Source: a bacterium D16-36 (lineage in GTDB: Bacteria; Bacillota; Clostridia; Lachnospirales; Lachnospiraceae). Taken from it: a stretch of 38,443 nucleotides of DNA. The notes under the pieces are model-generated. The model was not told the origin of the DNA and searched no databases. It was given only the letters and a program-made list of their open reading frames with translations. The position numbers and the translations under genes were made by a program. The DNA lies in NCBI GenBank assembly GCA_003611745.1, contig RAYF01000028.1, forward strand, positions 1 through 38,443, in the 5' to 3' direction. Positions 16,985 to 23,499 of this stretch are shown in pieces. The number at the start of each line of letters is the position of its first letter. Position 1 is the first letter of the stretch.

Positions 16985-17992
16985 ATGAGGATTATTATGT
17001 ATATTGCAAAGAAAAACCGTTATGACAATATGAAATATCTGCGCTGCGGCAAGAGCGGAATCTTTTTACCCCGGGTCGCACTGGGGCTGTGGCACAATTT
17101 TGGCTCTGTTGACTGTTTTGAAAATATGAAAGAAATGCTGTTTACTGCCTTTGACAAGGGAATTACACATTTTGATCTGGCAAATAATTACGGCCCGGTT
17201 TATGGCAGTGCGGAAGAAAATTTTGGACGTATTATGGAAAGTGATTTGAAACCATACCGTGATGAGATGATATTATCTACAAAAGCGGGATTTGATATGT
17301 GGCCAGGGCCCTATGGGGATTTCGGGTCAAGAAAATATCTGATGGCCAGCATAGACCAAAGCTTAAAGCGTATGAAGCTGGATTATGTGGATATTTTTTA
17401 TCATCATAGGCCAGATCCCGGTACACCATTGGAAGAAACCATGGGGGCACTGTCCGATATTGTCAGGCAGGGAAAGGCACTATATGTAGGAATTTCAAAC
17501 TACCATGCAGAGGATTTAAAAAAAGCTGCCCGAATCTTGAAAGATAATGGCACACCGCTTTTGATTACCCAGCCCAATTATAATATGTTTGACCGATGGG
17601 TGGAGAAAGACGGCCTGTTAACTGCTGCAGAAGAGAGCGGCTGTGGCGTGATATGTTTTAGCCCGCTGGCGCAGGGCATGCTAACTGATAAATATTTGAA
17701 TGGAATTCCAGAAAACAGCCGTGCATCAAGAAACCATTTCCTAAAATCATCCAGTATTACTGAAGAGAAGCTTGAAGTAATCCGAAAACTCAATGACATT
17801 GCAAAAGAGCGCGGACAAAGTCTAGCCCAGATGGCATTAAGCTGGGTACTTCGAGATGACAAGGTGACAACCGTATTGATTGGTGCCAGCTGTAAAGAAC
17901 AGATTGAAAACAATGTTAGGATTGTTGAGCACCTTGATTTTACTAGCGAAGACTTAGAGAGGATTGAAAATGTGATAAAAGTGAAAGCATGA
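16985..17992 (+). CDS. Aldo/keto reductase (YghZ-like)
   Basis: A 335-residue NADPH-dependent oxidoreductase of the aldo/keto reductase superfamily. The catalytic tetrad is visible: Asp in HFDLANNYG with Tyr in the same motif, Lys in LSTKAGFDM and His in VDIFYHHRP. The C-terminal cofactor motif VLIGASCKEQIENNV is intact. The first 80 residues and the length suit the YghZ subgroup, which reduces L-glyceraldehyde 3-phosphate and other small aldehydes. AAGGTG lies upstream of the ATG; Met residues at 5 and 16 are alternative starts. It is a single-gene unit with its own terminator. Confidence 0.92.
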   Translation: MRIIMYIAKKNRYDNMKYLRCGKSGIFLPRVALGLWHNFGSVDCFENMKEMLFTAFDKGITHFDLANNYGPVYGSAEENFGRIMESDLKPYRDEMILSTKAGFDMWPGPYGDFGSRKYLMASIDQSLKRMKLDYVDIFYHHRPDPGTPLEETMGALSDIVRQGKALYVGISNYHAEDLKKAARILKDNGTPLLITQPNYNMFDRWVEKDGLLTAAEESGCGVICFSPLAQGMLTDKYLNGIPENSRASRNHFLKSSSITEEKLEVIRKLNDIAKERGQSLAQMALSWVLRDDKVTTVLIGASCKEQIENNVRIVEHLDFTSEDLERIENVIKVKA

Positions 17993-18022
17993 GATGCATA
18001 AGGATAGTTCCTCCGAAAAATG

Positions 18023-18067
18023 AAATCCCCCTTAGAATTGTCATACCAATCTGAAAAGGGGGATTTT
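18023..18067 (+). terminator. Rho-independent terminator of the aldo/keto reductase gene
   Basis: AAATCCCCCTT pairs with AAGGGGGATTT across a 22-nt loop and is followed by a short T run, 30 nt after the stop codon. Confidence 0.7.
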
Positions 18068-18119
18068 AGTATGGCAAATAAGTTTTTTAAAAAAAATTTA
18101 AAAAAGTTTCTATTTTCCT

Positions 18120-18148
18120 TTGACGAATCATAAAAAAAGTGATATACT
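18120..18148 (+). promoter_or_regulatory. tRNA-Gly promoter
   Basis: TTGACG (18120-18125) and TATACT (18143-18148) are 17 nt apart, ending 9 nt before the tRNA. Confidence 0.75.
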
Positions 18149-18157
18149 TATTCATGT

Positions 18158-18228
18158 GCAGTTGTAGTACATCGGTAGTATATCAGCTTCCCAAGCTGAG
18201 GAGGCGGGTTCGACTCCCGTCAACTGCT
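18158..18228 (+). tRNA. tRNA-Gly (anticodon CCC)
   Basis: A 71-nt cloverleaf. The acceptor arms GCAGTTG and CAACTGC are perfect complements. The anticodon stem TCAGC/GCTGA encloses TTCCCAA, giving anticodon CCC. The T arm contains GGTTCGACTCC. No CCA is encoded. It marks the left edge of the accessory region. Confidence 0.95.
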
Positions 18229-18239
18229 TGTGTTTAAGA

Positions 18240-18276
18240 GCCGCAAAGCCTTATAAATGGACTTTGTGGCTTTATT
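18240..18276 (+). terminator. Terminator after tRNA-Gly
   Basis: GCCGCAAAG and CTTTGTGGC pair (one mismatch) around a 13-nt loop and lead into TTTATTAG. Confidence 0.6.
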
Positions 18277-18280
18277 AGTT

Positions 18281-18660
18281 AATCGCTTTCTCTGCTTACA
18301 ACCTTAACTGATGTTTAAACTTTTATTTCCCAAATGCCAGTGCTCCATTAAATATTGAAATACTTATTCCAGAGAATGATTCTGTGCGGTTACTCTTCCC
18401 ACTCTATGTAATTAAGGGGATATTAACTTCATGTATCTTTTAGAAGACCATAAGGCCCCTGACCACGCAACACTTGCGCAGTTTAGAAGCCTCCATTTTG
18501 CACTATGTCCCAAACTTATTCTCGCAAAAATATCCAGACAGAGGGCTCCTTTGAAGATATTTTATATTTTATAGGCTCTCAGCCACTTTTTTGTTACCAG
18601 TAATCCTTCTTCTACATGTTTATATACGTATAAAAAGCATTTATTTTCCACAAGAAGATT
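18281..18660. other. Gene-poor gap
   Basis: I see no coding frame with a start signal, no RNA gene and no clear repeat in this stretch between the tRNA-Gly terminator and the toxin promoter. It is AT-rich and may be decayed sequence. Confidence 0.5.
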
Positions 18661-18664
18661 ATGG

Positions 18665-18670
18665 TATATT
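18665..18670 (+). promoter_or_regulatory. Extended -10 promoter of the type I toxin
   Basis: TATATT at 18665-18670 is preceded by TGG, an extended -10 form; no good -35 box is seen. Transcription would begin near 18677, at the left edge of the inverted-repeat arm. Confidence 0.45.
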
Positions 18671-18678
18671 ATCGGCAT

Positions 18679-18935
18679 GGGAAAACCATAGGGCCAAGGC
18701 GGCTACCCTCCACCACGGAGGGGCAAACCCTCCAGACCAAAGAGGAAAGGAGAGGATAACGATGATTACATACCAAGATTTTTTCTTGTTCTGTACATTC
18801 ATTGTCGCCCTGATACGTCTGATTTACCAGATTTTGAAGGACAAAAGAAAATAGCCACCAACTACTGCGAATAGTTGACGGCGGTTTGTAAGTAACTGTC
18901 ATTACTACGAGGGTAGCCGCTTCTATGGCTTTCCC
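18679..18935. repeat. Long-range inverted repeat flanking the toxin gene
   Basis: The left arm (18679-18710) contains GGGAAAACCATAG and GCGGCTACCCTC. The right arm (18909-18935) reads GAGGGTAGCCGC then CTATGGCTTTCCC. The 12-bp GCGGCTACCCTC/GAGGGTAGCCGC part is perfect. In the toxin mRNA the 5' leader would pair with the 3' end, a fold that often hides the start site in type I toxin mRNAs. Confidence 0.65.
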
Positions 18936-18941
18936 TTTTCT
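18700..18941 (-). ncRNA. Probable antisense RNA antitoxin
   Basis: Inferred from the minus-strand promoter at 18948-18976. A transcript starting near 18941 would run through the right inverted-repeat arm and the 3' part of the toxin mRNA. The 3' end is a guess. Confidence 0.45.
18762..18854 (+). CDS. Holin-like type I toxin peptide (Hol-Tox/Fst-like)
   Basis: A 30-residue peptide with one hydrophobic membrane segment (FFLFCTFIVALIRLIYQIL) between a short polar start and a Lys/Arg tail, KDKRK. This is the plan of holin-like type I toxins of Firmicutes (Fst, TxpA, Hol_Tox), which depolarise the membrane when not silenced by an antisense RNA. AAGGAG lies 9 nt before the ATG. The surrounding inverted repeat and the opposing promoter downstream support the type I reading. 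Toxicity is inferred from family likeness. Confidence 0.75.
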   Translation: MITYQDFFLFCTFIVALIRLIYQILKDKRK

Positions 18942-19029
18942 ATGCCCAATATAGCACATCTGTGGCGGGATTTCAAGCGTTTTTTCACGGGCTATCTTTC
19001 CGCTATCGCCTCTTTGATGTAGCCGTTTA
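18909..19029. repeat. Direct repeat copy 1 (toxin 3' and antitoxin promoter region)
   Basis: About 121 bp that recurs at 19899-20020 with only a handful of substitutions and one indel. It includes the right inverted-repeat arm and the antisense promoter. The last three bases overlap the stop of the DUF2442 gene. Confidence 0.9.
18948..18976 (-). promoter_or_regulatory. Antisense RNA promoter, copy 1
   Basis: On the minus strand TTGAAA (18971-18976) and TATATT (18948-18953) stand 17 nt apart, a strong sigma-A match directed against the toxin gene. Confidence 0.7.
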
Positions 19030-19335
19030 TAAAGACACTGGAACGCTTTCCATATACAACATATCTTTGCAAAGGTCAATTTGATTCCCCCAGTGTACGG
19101 AACTATCTATATTATCATCAATATTCCAAGCAACATTTCCGACTTCGTTTATAAAAACACTGCAAAATTTTTCTTCGTCCTTTAGAATATTGAAAACCCC
19201 TTTTAATTCATTTTTCATGCTATATTTTCGCTTTTCTCCATTATCAAAAGTAATCAGCAAAATATAATTTTCAAGCGGTTTTACTTCTTTGATTTTTCTT
19301 GGATTTGCAAAATATTTTTTTAACTCATTACCCAT
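19027..19335 (-). CDS. DUF2442 domain protein
   Basis: A 102-residue soluble protein. The core VKPLENYILLITFDNGEKRKYSMKNEL and the later WNIDDNIDSS fit DUF2442, a small domain often encoded beside a DUF4160 protein and suspected to be part of a toxin-antitoxin-like pair. GGAGGG is 6 nt upstream of the ATG. It follows the DUF4160 gene by 13 nt. Function unproven. Confidence 0.75.
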   Translation of the reverse strand: MGNELKKYFANPRKIKEVKPLENYILLITFDNGEKRKYSMKNELKGVFNILKDEEKFCSVFINEVGNVAWNIDDNIDSSVHWGNQIDLCKDMLYMESVPVSL

Positions 19336-19348
19336 CGCAAGCCCTCCG

Positions 19349-19609
19349 TTATTTTAATGGGTCAATTTGGAACAACATTTCTTTCTGTCTTGCAAGATAC
19401 CAGTTTTCTTTTAATTCCTCCTGATGCAATGCCGCCCAGCCCATAAGCATTTTTAATTGTTTATTAGGCATATCCCCATTTATTTTTTCGATTTCATTTA
19501 TATCAATACAACATTCATATTCCCCATAGTAGGCGTGAAAATGCGGCGGCATATGGTCGCTATAGTTGATATAGATTTTAATTCCTCTAAACGTGCATAT
19601 AATCGGCAT
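19349..19609 (-). CDS. DUF4160 domain protein
   Basis: An 86-residue protein starting MPIICTFRGIKIYINYSDHM, followed by PPHFHAYYGEYE, the hallmark of DUF4160. The ATG overlaps the stop of the upstream RHH-type frame (TAATG), so it was built to be co-translated with it. It is the probable partner of the DUF2442 protein downstream. The activity of DUF4160 is not established. Confidence 0.8.
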   Translation of the reverse strand: MPIICTFRGIKIYINYSDHMPPHFHAYYGEYECCIDINEIEKINGDMPNKQLKMLMGWAALHQEELKENWYLARQKEMLFQIDPLK

Positions 19610-19799
19610 TATCTTTGTCCCTCTCTTTCTATTTTTTCATCAACAGCGGATATTATAAATTGTGTCATGCTTATATCTCTTTTTCAGCTTCTTTCCGATA
19701 TTTTTCTTTTAGTCCTTTAGGAACTCTTAGCCTTATATCGTCCGTCTTTTCGGTCATATATTTAATACCTGCTCTTTTTTGTGCTTCCGTATATGCCAT
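19609..19799 (-). pseudogene. Frameshifted RHH-type small protein
   Basis: AGGAG precedes an ATG at 19797-19799. The frame reads MAYTEAQKRAGIKY then DDIRLRVPKGLKEKYRKEAE and stops at a TAA near 19671. Shifting one phase restores the expected ending ISMTQFIISAVDEKIEREGQR, whose own stop overlaps the DUF4160 start. The whole is a ribbon-helix-helix-like protein of about 63 residues, probably the DNA-binding member of this operon. A single indel in a short A/G-rich stretch explains the break. Confidence 0.7.
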
Positions 19800-19898
19800 T
19801 TTTATATTCTCCTTTCCAATAAGGGAAAAAGAAATAGCCGCCACTACTTACGATAGTGACGGCGTGCCGTTTGTAGGGGCGTAGTTCGTTGTTAATCG

Positions 19899-20020
19899 GA
19901 GGGTAGCCGCTTCTATGGCTTTCCCTTTTCTACGCCCAATATAGCACATCTGTGGCAGGATTTCAAGCGTTTTTTCACGGGCTATCTTTTCCACTATCCC
20001 TTCTTTGATGCAGCCGTTTA
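19899..20020. repeat. Direct repeat copy 2 (orphan antitoxin region)
   Basis: Near-identical to 18909-19029. Just upstream (from about 19838) the hairpin that follows the toxin stop is also recognisable (CACTA and TAGTG arms), but no toxin frame precedes it; the RHH gene start region occupies that place on the other strand. Confidence 0.9.
19938..19966 (-). promoter_or_regulatory. Antisense promoter copy 2, now facing the RHH-DUF4160-DUF2442 operon
   Basis: TTGAAA (19961-19966) and TATATT (19938-19943) on the minus strand, 17 nt apart, as in copy 1. The first gene on this strand starts about 140 nt downstream, so the orphan promoter may serve the operon. Confidence 0.6.
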
Positions 20021-20092
20021 CGGATTTACCGCTGGACCTTGCCCCACCGTCTAAAGCCAGCAGGATTGCGGTAGCTATTTTTTCATCTGCAG

Positions 20093-20468
20093 CTTTTGTT
20101 ATAACTGAGCACAGCCTTCACAATGGCCTGTGCCACTGCATCTTTATTCTGCTTATACAGCTTTGCATCGTCTTGGTCGTCGACAAAACAGACTTTCATC
20201 AAAATGGCAGGCCTGTTTATATAGTTAAGGAAGTATAAACCACTTTCGGCCTTTACCCCCCTGTCTGTGAACCCTACCTGTTAATCTGCCTGCATATCCG
20301 TCTGGCAATATCCCCACGGATGCCACCTGTTATCCTACAGAGAACTTCCACGCCTTTTGTCCCCCCATCCGCTTTGGAATTGCTGCAGGCGTTAAAGTGG
20401 ATGGATATATCCAGCTGCCGCTCCTTCGCGTTGCATTTTTTACATATTTTCTTTAAGACATCATTCTC
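20093..20468 (-). pseudogene. Decayed N-acetylmuramoyl-L-alanine amidase (Amidase_3)
   Basis: On the minus strand the sequence reads ENDVLKKICKKCNAKERQLD and ISIHFNACSNSKADGG, then shifts frame near 20275 and resumes with GFTDRGVKAESGLYFLNYI and FVDDQDDAKLYKQNKDA before a stop at 20093. These are the central and C-terminal parts of a prophage-type cell-wall amidase. The N-terminal zinc-ligand region is missing. The catalytic Glu expected in the ILVEV motif is Lys here (codon 20194-20196). It cannot be active. Confidence 0.8.
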
Positions 20469-20833
20469 AGGTTTTTTCTGGCTTCCGACGGCTCGCTACA
20501 AAAAAAGTGCTGGCTTCTGCTAGAACTCATTTTCCAAGGCTTTCATCTGTGCAGGTGAAACATACTACATTTCAACATACTCTCCTGTCCTTTCAGTTCT
20601 CCGCTTCATTTCATATACTGTCCGGTTTTTCCCATCCGCTATAGCAAGTTCTTTGATTTCACGCTCTGCATTATATATAATGGAATTTATAGTGTATCAT
20701 TTATAACATTTCTACATATTGATAATATGCACAACTCTACTTGCACAACGTTTAATATAGATAGAATATTACTAAATGTCGCTAAACATGGAATTGTTTC
20801 TATTTCTATATATTTTCACCAGTTTACAACTTT
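20469..20833. other. Gap with no recognisable gene
   Basis: The first 150 nt may be scrambled upstream sequence of the dead amidase. The rest is very AT-rich. No frame with a start signal is visible, and no convincing promoter for the following ABC gene. Confidence 0.5.
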
Positions 20834-22540
20834 TTGACCAAAAAAGATACAAACCCGCGTTTGGCTATGTATGAAAAAATCAAATACCGCAAAAAAGTCC
20901 TGCAAATGCTGGCGATGTTTGCAGAAGGGGTCAGACGGTATTTTTTCCTGCTATTTCTTTTATGCGTAATTGACTTACTACTGGCAATGATGGCTCCGGT
21001 TTTTTACAGTATGTTTATATCAGATGTGATTATCAGCGGAAAAGCTGCTATACTTGGGATTGTCATTGCAGGATATCTCGCAAACTATCTGCTGACATGC
21101 CTGACAGCATTTGTGGAAAACCGCTGCAGATATATGATGAAAAATACTGTCTTTGTACGGCTGAAAAAGAAACTGATCAATGGCCTCTTGTCAAAAGACT
21201 TCTCAGAATATGACAGGATGGACATTGGCAGGACAAAGATGCTTTTGGATGAAGACATTGAACATTTATCAGATTTTGTTGACGCACAATCAATTAATTA
21301 TATAATCCAATATGTCAAAATGGTTATTCTGCTGATCGTCCTCTTCCTGATGGACTGGCGCCTTTCCCTGATTTTGGTGGCAATGGTTCCGATAAGTTTC
21401 CTGCTGCAGCACTGGAACGGAAAGCGCGCCCAAAAATGGGAAGACCTCATATGGGACAATTACCATACATGGGCTTCGTGGATGAATGAAAACCTATACA
21501 GTTGGAGGGAAGTCAGAACTTTAAACCAGCAGGAAAATTCCCGCAATACATTTATAGATTATATAGAAAAATATAGAAAATATTTCAGAATGCAGACACA
21601 CTACTGGGTTACTGCCGTACTGGTTATTCCAAAAATAAAGGATGAATTTTTAATGCAGTTTTTGTTATATTTTCTGGGAGGAATTTTTATCTATAAGGGG
21701 TACTTGTCAATCGGGGTTTTACTGGTATTTGCAGAATATTATAAAATGCTTACCGATTCAGTAAAGCAGATAACAGATGCCGAGGGAAGCCTGCAGACAA
21801 ACCGTTCTTATTACGACCGCGTCCTAAATGAAGCGTTCAGCACAGAAAAGAAAACGATTGATGCAGAAAAACTCATAGAGACACTGCCATCATATGATAT
21901 TGAACTGCAAAATGTCTCTTTTCAATACGATGAAGGGGAACAGGAAATCTTACACGATTTTCAGCTGCAAATCAAAGAGGGGGAAAGAATCGGTATCGTC
22001 GGTGAGAGCGGCCGGGGCAAGTCTACACTGCTAAAACTGCTTACCGGTATGGCAGGGCCAACTTCCGGCAATATTTTAGTGGGCGGTGTCAATCTGCAGC
22101 AAATTGATTTGGACGCATTTTATACCAAAATAGGCTTTGTACAACAGGAAAATAAACTGTTTAATGATACCATTTATGAAAACCTGCTCTACGGAAATGA
22201 AAATGCAGACAGAAACGATATGATGGAAGCCTGCAAAAAAGCTTGCATTGATAAATTTATTTTAACGCTTCCAGACGGGCTGGACACTGTAATAGGAGAA
22301 AACGGCATAAAACTTTCCGGCGGGCAGAAGCAGCGGCTGGTACTGGCAAGGCTGTTTCTAAAAAATGCAGAAATATATATCTTTGATGAGGCAACCAGTG
22401 CCCTTGACCAGCGCCATGAAAATTTAGTCCAGAAAAACCTCCGCAAAATCGGCAGAAATAAGACAATTATCGTCGTATCCCACAGAAAATCCTCTCTGCA
22501 GATTTGCGACCGCCTGATTGACCCTTTCTCCCACAAGTGA
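20834..22540 (+). CDS. ABC exporter (fused membrane and ATPase domains), apparently truncated at the C-terminus
   Basis: 568 residues: six-helix ABC membrane domain (about 35-320) and ATPase with Walker A GESGRGKSTL, Q-loop FVQQENKLFND, signature LSGGQKQRL, Walker B IYIFDEATSALD and switch His in VVSHRKS. The protein ends only about 18 residues after that His, missing the usual IxVLxxGxIxExG strand and terminal helix. The start is also uncertain: TTG at 20834 or ATG at 20867, neither with a ribosome site. Both ends therefore look damaged. The type exports peptides or lipids. It lies directly before the NHLM-type operon but runs from separate signals. Confidence 0.75.
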   Translation: MTKKDTNPRLAMYEKIKYRKKVLQMLAMFAEGVRRYFFLLFLLCVIDLLLAMMAPVFYSMFISDVIISGKAAILGIVIAGYLANYLLTCLTAFVENRCRYMMKNTVFVRLKKKLINGLLSKDFSEYDRMDIGRTKMLLDEDIEHLSDFVDAQSINYIIQYVKMVILLIVLFLMDWRLSLILVAMVPISFLLQHWNGKRAQKWEDLIWDNYHTWASWMNENLYSWREVRTLNQQENSRNTFIDYIEKYRKYFRMQTHYWVTAVLVIPKIKDEFLMQFLLYFLGGIFIYKGYLSIGVLLVFAEYYKMLTDSVKQITDAEGSLQTNRSYYDRVLNEAFSTEKKTIDAEKLIETLPSYDIELQNVSFQYDEGEQEILHDFQLQIKEGERIGIVGESGRGKSTLLKLLTGMAGPTSGNILVGGVNLQQIDLDAFYTKIGFVQQENKLFNDTIYENLLYGNENADRNDMMEACKKACIDKFILTLPDGLDTVIGENGIKLSGGQKQRLVLARLFLKNAEIYIFDEATSALDQRHENLVQKNLRKIGRNKTIIVVSHRKSSLQICDRLIDPFSHK

Positions 22541-22593
22541 AACGGCATAGTTAATAGTTACTGTCATATACATTCCCATTGCGTTGACATTCA

Positions 22594-22607
22594 TTCCAAA
22601 TTTGGAA
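22594..22607. promoter_or_regulatory. Perfect 14-bp palindrome upstream of the RiPP operon
   Basis: TTCCAAATTTGGAA is its own reverse complement. It lies 5 nt after a TTGACA hexamer (22584-22589) and 17 nt before the -35 box of the operon promoter, a likely operator position. Confidence 0.45.
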
Positions 22608-22623
22608 AATTTTCATGACGCTC

Positions 22624-22652
22624 TTGCCAAAAAGGTTGTTTTTTCATATAAT
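22624..22652 (+). promoter_or_regulatory. Promoter of the RiPP/NHLM operon
   Basis: TTGCCA (22624-22629) and a consensus TATAAT (22647-22652) with a 17-nt spacer, 54 nt before the first ATG. This is a housekeeping sigma-A type promoter, not an ECF type. Confidence 0.75.
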
Positions 22653-22706
22653 TTCATTTAAAATCAAAAACAGCAATATAGCAAAAACTTGACGGAGGCA
22701 AAATAA

Positions 22707-23003
22707 ATGAATATAATCAAAGAAATCAAGAACAAAACGTTAAACATTGCACTGGAGGGCAGACTCGACACAACGACTGCTCCGCAGCTTGAAGCGGAAT
22801 TAAAGCAGAGCATATCTGATAATGAAAGGCTGATTTTTGATTTTACGAAGCTGGAGTACTTATCCTCAGCGGGACTGCGTGTGCTGCTAGCGGCACAGAA
22901 GATGATGGACAAACAGGGGGAAATGGTGATTTGCAACGTGAATGACGTTATCGCAGAGGTGTTCGAGGTAACGGGATTTTCGGATATCCTCACTATTGAG
23001 TAA
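22707..23003 (+). CDS. STAS-domain anti-sigma factor antagonist (RsbV/SpoIIAA-like)
   Basis: 98 residues, a single STAS domain. The family signature LIFDFTKLEYLSSAGLRVLL holds the Ser (53 or 54) that an RsbW/SpoIIAB-type kinase phosphorylates and a SpoIIE/RsbU-type phosphatase restores. The matching kinase lies at the far end of the operon (31.5 kb), as does the ruined phosphatase. GGAGG lies 8 nt before the ATG. First gene of the operon, 12 nt before the fusion-protein gene. Its unphosphorylated form should draw the kinase off its target. Confidence 0.9.
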   Translation: MNIIKEIKNKTLNIALEGRLDTTTAPQLEAELKQSISDNERLIFDFTKLEYLSSAGLRVLLAAQKMMDKQGEMVICNVNDVIAEVFEVTGFSDILTIE

Positions 23004-23015
23004 GGGGTGAGCGGT

Positions 23016-23489
23016 ATGGAAAAACAATTATTCCGCAAGTCGAGCATAGAGCACGTATCCTCTCCTGAGCAGCTTAACGACTATATTAAAGTATCAAATC
23101 CGAGCGTCTGGATGATATTGGCAGCAGTTATTGTACTGCTTATTGGTGTGTGCGTCTGGGGAATTTTCGGACACTTGGAAACGAAAATATCAACGGCAGG
23201 AGCGTGTTTGAACGGCACGTTTACTTGCTATGTTGCCGAGGAAAAAATCGGGAATATCAAGTCGGGAATGGAATTAAACGTAGACGGGAAAACGCTTTCC
23301 ATATCGGAAATTTCTGCAAAGCCTGTTGCGGTAAGCACGGATATGGACGGTTATCTGCTCTACCTCGGCGGATTTTCCGAGGGCGATTGGCTGTACGAGG
23401 TCAAGGCGAACGGCACGCTTTCCGATGGTACATACAAGGCGGAAATAGTAACGGAAAGCGTTTCCCCAATGTCGTTTATTCTGAATTGA
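23016..23489 (+). CDS. NHLM-type bacteriocin system secretion (membrane fusion) protein
   Basis: 157 residues. A short cytosolic start (MEKQLFRKSSIEHVSSPEQL) matches HlyD-like secretion proteins of NHLM systems. One membrane helix (about 29-52: WMILAAVIVLLIGVCVWGIF) follows, then a small beta-rich extracytoplasmic domain. It is shorter than most members, lacking a long coiled-coil hairpin, as suits a Gram-positive cell. It should bridge the two ABC exporters encoded next. The ATG at 23016 has AAGGGG 8 nt upstream; a GTG at 23007 is too close to the same signal. Confidence 0.8.
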   Translation: MEKQLFRKSSIEHVSSPEQLNDYIKVSNPSVWMILAAVIVLLIGVCVWGIFGHLETKISTAGACLNGTFTCYVAEEKIGNIKSGMELNVDGKTLSISEISAKPVAVSTDMDGYLLYLGGFSEGDWLYEVKANGTLSDGTYKAEIVTESVSPMSFILN

Positions 23490-23499
23490 GGTTGTGACT

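Noticed and set aside
18591-18761. Extended frame upstream of the toxin ATG
   Set aside because: It would run through the promoter and the inverted-repeat arm; the AAGGAG-preceded ATG at 18762 is the proper start.
20834-22540. Treating the ABC gene as part of the RiPP operon
   Set aside because: A 166-nt gap with its own strong promoter separates them, and it appears to be damaged at both ends.
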